A DNA stretch of 8,107 nt from Candidatus Hydrogenedentota bacterium. Its GTDB lineage: Bacteria; Hydrogenedentota; Hydrogenedentia; Hydrogenedentales; SLHB01. A program made the position numbers and the translations under genes. The stretch lies in assembly GCA_007136375.1 (NCBI GenBank), contig SLHB01000130.1, forward strand, positions 1-8,107. The letters run 5' to 3'. Below are positions 6,361 through 8,107 of this stretch, in pieces (position 1 is the stretch's first letter; each line of letters starts with the position of its first letter). The notes beneath the pieces are model-generated. The model did no database searches. It saw only the letters and a list, made by a program, of their open reading frames with translations, and had not been told where the DNA came from.

Positions 6361-6395
6361 CTTTGGTGGCGGGCGGAGTCTACCAAAGCCCGCCA
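6361..6395. promoter_or_regulatory. Inverted repeats over the reductase promoter, possible operator
   Basis: CTTTGGT (6361-6367) and ACCAAAG (6382-6388) are perfect inverted 7-mers separated by 14 bases. TGGCGGGC (6367-6374) and GCCCGCCA (6388-6395) are perfect inverted 8-mers separated by 13 bases. Both straddle the predicted -10 and start point of the reductase promoter, where a repressor would block polymerase. No regulator gene is in the window. An alternative is an RNA hairpin at the 5' end of the transcript, or chance. Confidence 0.3.
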
Positions 6396-6405
6396 GCCCC
6401 GGCAA
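6377..6405 (-). promoter_or_regulatory. Predicted sigma70-type promoter for the aldo/keto reductase
   Basis: On the minus strand, TTGCCG (6405-6400) is followed after exactly 17 bases by TAGACT (6382-6377). Transcription would start near 6370, giving a leader of about 32 bases that contains the AAGGAGA ribosome binding site. The match is partial but spacing and position fit. Confidence 0.5.
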
Positions 6406-6452
6406 TGCGCCGGATCGCCGGTTGAACGCGCCACGCGGGCGGCATGGCGTGC

Positions 6453-6481
6453 TTGACGGGTCCCTCGCGCCGCGCTAGGAT
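6453..6481 (+). promoter_or_regulatory. Predicted sigma70-type promoter for the FadN-like gene
   Basis: TTGACG (6453-6458), a 17-base spacer and TAGGAT (6476-6481) form a good sigma70-type promoter. It predicts a start near 6488 and a leader of about 90 bases before the ATG at 6577. The divergent reductase promoter is about 50 bases to the left and does not overlap. Confidence 0.55.
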
Positions 6482-6576
6482 AGCCCGCGCGCGCCAAAGT
6501 CCCGGATCCGCCGCTTTTTGGAGCGGGGCTGCTGTGAATTTCGGGGGCCGCCCAGGGGGAGGAAACGGGAGCCGCC

Positions 6577-8107
6577 ATGAAGGAAATCAACCGCGCCGCC
6601 GTGCTCGGCGCCGGCGTCATGGGCGCGGCCATCGCGGCGCACTTGGCCAATTGTGGCATACCGTGCCTGCTGTTGGACCGGGTTCCTCCGGACTCGGCGG
6701 GGGCGGCGGATTCCAATTCCCGGAACGCCCTCGCCGAAAGCGCGAAGGCGGCGCTGGCGCGCGCCACGCCGCCGGCCCTCTATCTGCCCCACTATGCCCG
6801 GCGTATCACGCCCGGAAACTTCGACGACCATCTCCCCGCCTTGGCGGACTGCGATTGGATCATCGAGGCCGTCGTGGAGGACAAGGCCGTAAAACGGGCC
6901 CTCCTTGAGCGGGTCGCGGCGCACCGGCGGCCGGGCGCTGTCGTCAGCACGAACACCAGCGGCGTCCCCATCCGCGAACTTGCGGAAAGCCTCGAGGCCG
7001 ACTTCGCCGCCCACTTCATGGGAACGCACTTCTTTAATCCGCCCCGCTACCTGAAGCTATTGGAGCTGATCCCCGGTCCGGCCACGAAGACCGAGGCGCT
7101 TACGTACATGGCCGCCTTCGGCGAGAACGTCCTCGGCAAGGGCGTGGTTTTCGCTCAGGACGCGCCCAATTTCATCGCCAACCGCCTCATGGTCATGGCC
7201 ACCCAGTTCACCCTTCACGCCATGGTGGAGGAGGGCCTGACCGTCGAAGAGGTGGACGCGCTGACAGGTCCGCTCATTGGCCGCGCCAAGTCGGCCACCT
7301 TCCGCACCCTGGATTTGGTGGGACTGGACACCTACGCCCGTGTGCTCCAGAATGTGGAACAGGGCTGTCCCGACGATGAGCACCAAGACATCATGGGGCT
7401 TCATCCCATCGTCGCGGGGATGCTGGAGCGGGGGCTGTTGGGCGCGAAGGCGGACAAGGGGTTCTACCGCAAGACGGAAGCGTGGGACGCGAACGGCCGC
7501 CGTGCCATCGAAGGGCTGGATTGGGAGACCTTCGAGCATCGTCCCCCGGTCAAGCCCAATTTCGAATGCCTGGCCCGGGCGCGCCGGCAGGACACCCTCG
7601 CCGGGCGGATCCGCGTCATGCACGCGGGCGACGATCCGGGCAGCCGTTTCGCGTGGAAACTGTTCAGCCACCTGGCCGCCTACGCCGGCAACCGCATCGG
7701 CGAGATCGCCGGCGACATCATTAGCATCGACAACGCCGTGAAATGGGGCTACAACTGGGAAGCGGGCGTCTTCGAGATCTGGGACATGCTCGGCGTTAAG
7801 GAGACCTGCGACCGAATGGAAGCCGACGGCCTCATGCTGCCTCCCGTGGCCATGGCCCTCCTGGACGAAGGGCGCGACACCTTTTATCGCCGGGATGAAA
7901 AAGGTCAGTTGCAGTACTTCGATTTGGAGAGCCGCGACTACATTCCCGCTTCCCGCACTCCGAGCACGCTTCAGCTCGCCGCGGTCAAGGCCAGCGGCGG
8001 GGTCGTGAAGGAGAACGAGGGATGTTCGTTGATCGACCTTGGCGACGGCGTCCTGTGCGCGGAATTCCATACGAAGATGAACACCTTGGACGCCCAGGTG
8101 CTGGACA
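6577..8107 (+). CDS. fadN: FadN-type 3-hydroxyacyl-CoA dehydrogenase/enoyl-CoA hydratase (cut by right edge)
   Basis: This is a fatty-acid beta-oxidation enzyme: the dehydrogenase part oxidises 3-hydroxyacyl-CoA to 3-ketoacyl-CoA with NAD+. The window holds the first 510 residues. The Rossmann motif is GAGVMG (11-16) with Asp34 after the second strand as the adenosine-ribose ligand. Catalytic features are the STNTSG serine loop (124-129), His151 in GTHFFNPPRYLKLLELI with Glu163, and Asn202 in NFIANRL. The C-terminal dehydrogenase domain contains GRAKSATFRTLDLVGLDTYA (235-254), typical of the FadN group. A second, 3HCDH-like segment follows (about 358-440). At about 484 the sequence LIDLGDGVLCAEFHTKMNTL opens an enoyl-CoA hydratase (crotonase) fold. 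B. subtilis FadN, with the same order, is 789 residues, so roughly a third is missing here. The ATG is preceded by GGGAG at 5-base spacing. A thiolase or acyl-CoA dehydrogenase could follow downstream, outside the window. Confidence 0.93.
   Translation, partial: MKEINRAAVLGAGVMGAAIAAHLANCGIPCLLLDRVPPDSAGAADSNSRNALAESAKAALARATPPALYLPHYARRITPGNFDDHLPALADCDWIIEAVVEDKAVKRALLERVAAHRRPGAVVSTNTSGVPIRELAESLEADFAAHFMGTHFFNPPRYLKLLELIPGPATKTEALTYMAAFGENVLGKGVVFAQDAPNFIANRLMVMATQFTLHAMVEEGLTVEEVDALTGPLIGRAKSATFRTLDLVGLDTYARVLQNVEQGCPDDEHQDIMGLHPIVAGMLERGLLGAKADKGFYRKTEAWDANGRRAIEGLDWETFEHRPPVKPNFECLARARRQDTLAGRIRVMHAGDDPGSRFAWKLFSHLAAYAGNRIGEIAGDIISIDNAVKWGYNWEAGVFEIWDMLGVKETCDRMEADGLMLPPVAMALLDEGRDTFYRRDEKGQLQYFDLESRDYIPASRTPSTLQLAAVKASGGVVKENEGCSLIDLGDGVLCAEFHTKMNTLDAQVLD

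Noticed and set aside
5484..6425. A 313-codon plus-strand open frame across the aldo/keto reductase
   Set aside because: The complementary strand carries the full catalytic tetrad and family motifs; this frame is Pro/Arg/Gly-rich without any domain.
6339..6767. N-terminal extension of the aldo/keto reductase by 143 residues
   Set aside because: The extension crosses the divergent promoter region and the start of the FadN-like gene, and resembles no known domain. The ribosome binding site and family start favour 6338.
7057..8070. A 337-codon minus-strand open frame across the FadN-like gene
   Set aside because: The plus strand encodes continuous FadN-type sequence with catalytic residues; the antisense frame has no support.

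Overview
The window is GC-rich, densely packed bacterial DNA with six protein-coding genes, two of them cut by the window edges. No rRNA, tRNA, CRISPR array or transposase is visible. The RND copper/silver efflux genes, the periplasmic adaptor with a metal-binding motif before and inside its core, and a FadN-type fused beta-oxidation enzyme suggest a diderm environmental bacterium. The adaptor's architecture reminds me of planctomycete-like or Hydrogenedentota-like genomes. That placement is an impression from protein style only; no phylogenetic marker is present.

Region 1 (about 1-4386, minus strand) is a metal-efflux operon read right to left. It begins with a 977-residue CusB-like membrane-fusion protein, continues with a 181-residue lipoprotein, and ends with the first 259 residues of a CusA-like RND pump that runs off the left edge. 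The adaptor carries three consecutive DUF3347-type domains at its C-terminus. The lipoprotein is a fourth copy of the same domain behind a lipoprotein signal peptide. Each copy has an invariant His-Cys-Pro-Met motif and a later Met-Tyr-x-Cys-Gly motif, which look like soft-metal ligands. This expansion and partial release of a domain inside a Cus operon is the most unusual feature of the window.

Region 2 (4387-4796) is a 410-base divergent intergenic stretch with inverted repeats. It leads to a 184-residue two-CBS-domain protein on the plus strand (4797-5351). That gene converges on an aldo/keto reductase on the minus strand (5370-6338); only 18 bases separate the stop codons, and they lie in a strong GC-rich hairpin region.

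Region 3 (6339-6576) is a divergent promoter region with one plausible sigma70-type promoter for each direction. To its right is a FadN-type 3-hydroxyacyl-CoA dehydrogenase/enoyl-CoA hydratase fusion on the plus strand (6577 to the right edge), cut just as its hydratase half begins.

Only the Cus genes form an evident functional unit: the adaptor and RND pump would move Cu(I)/Ag(I) out of the periplasm, and the DUF3347 domains may hold or hand over metal. The CBS protein, aldo/keto reductase and fatty-acid enzyme appear to be independent neighbours.
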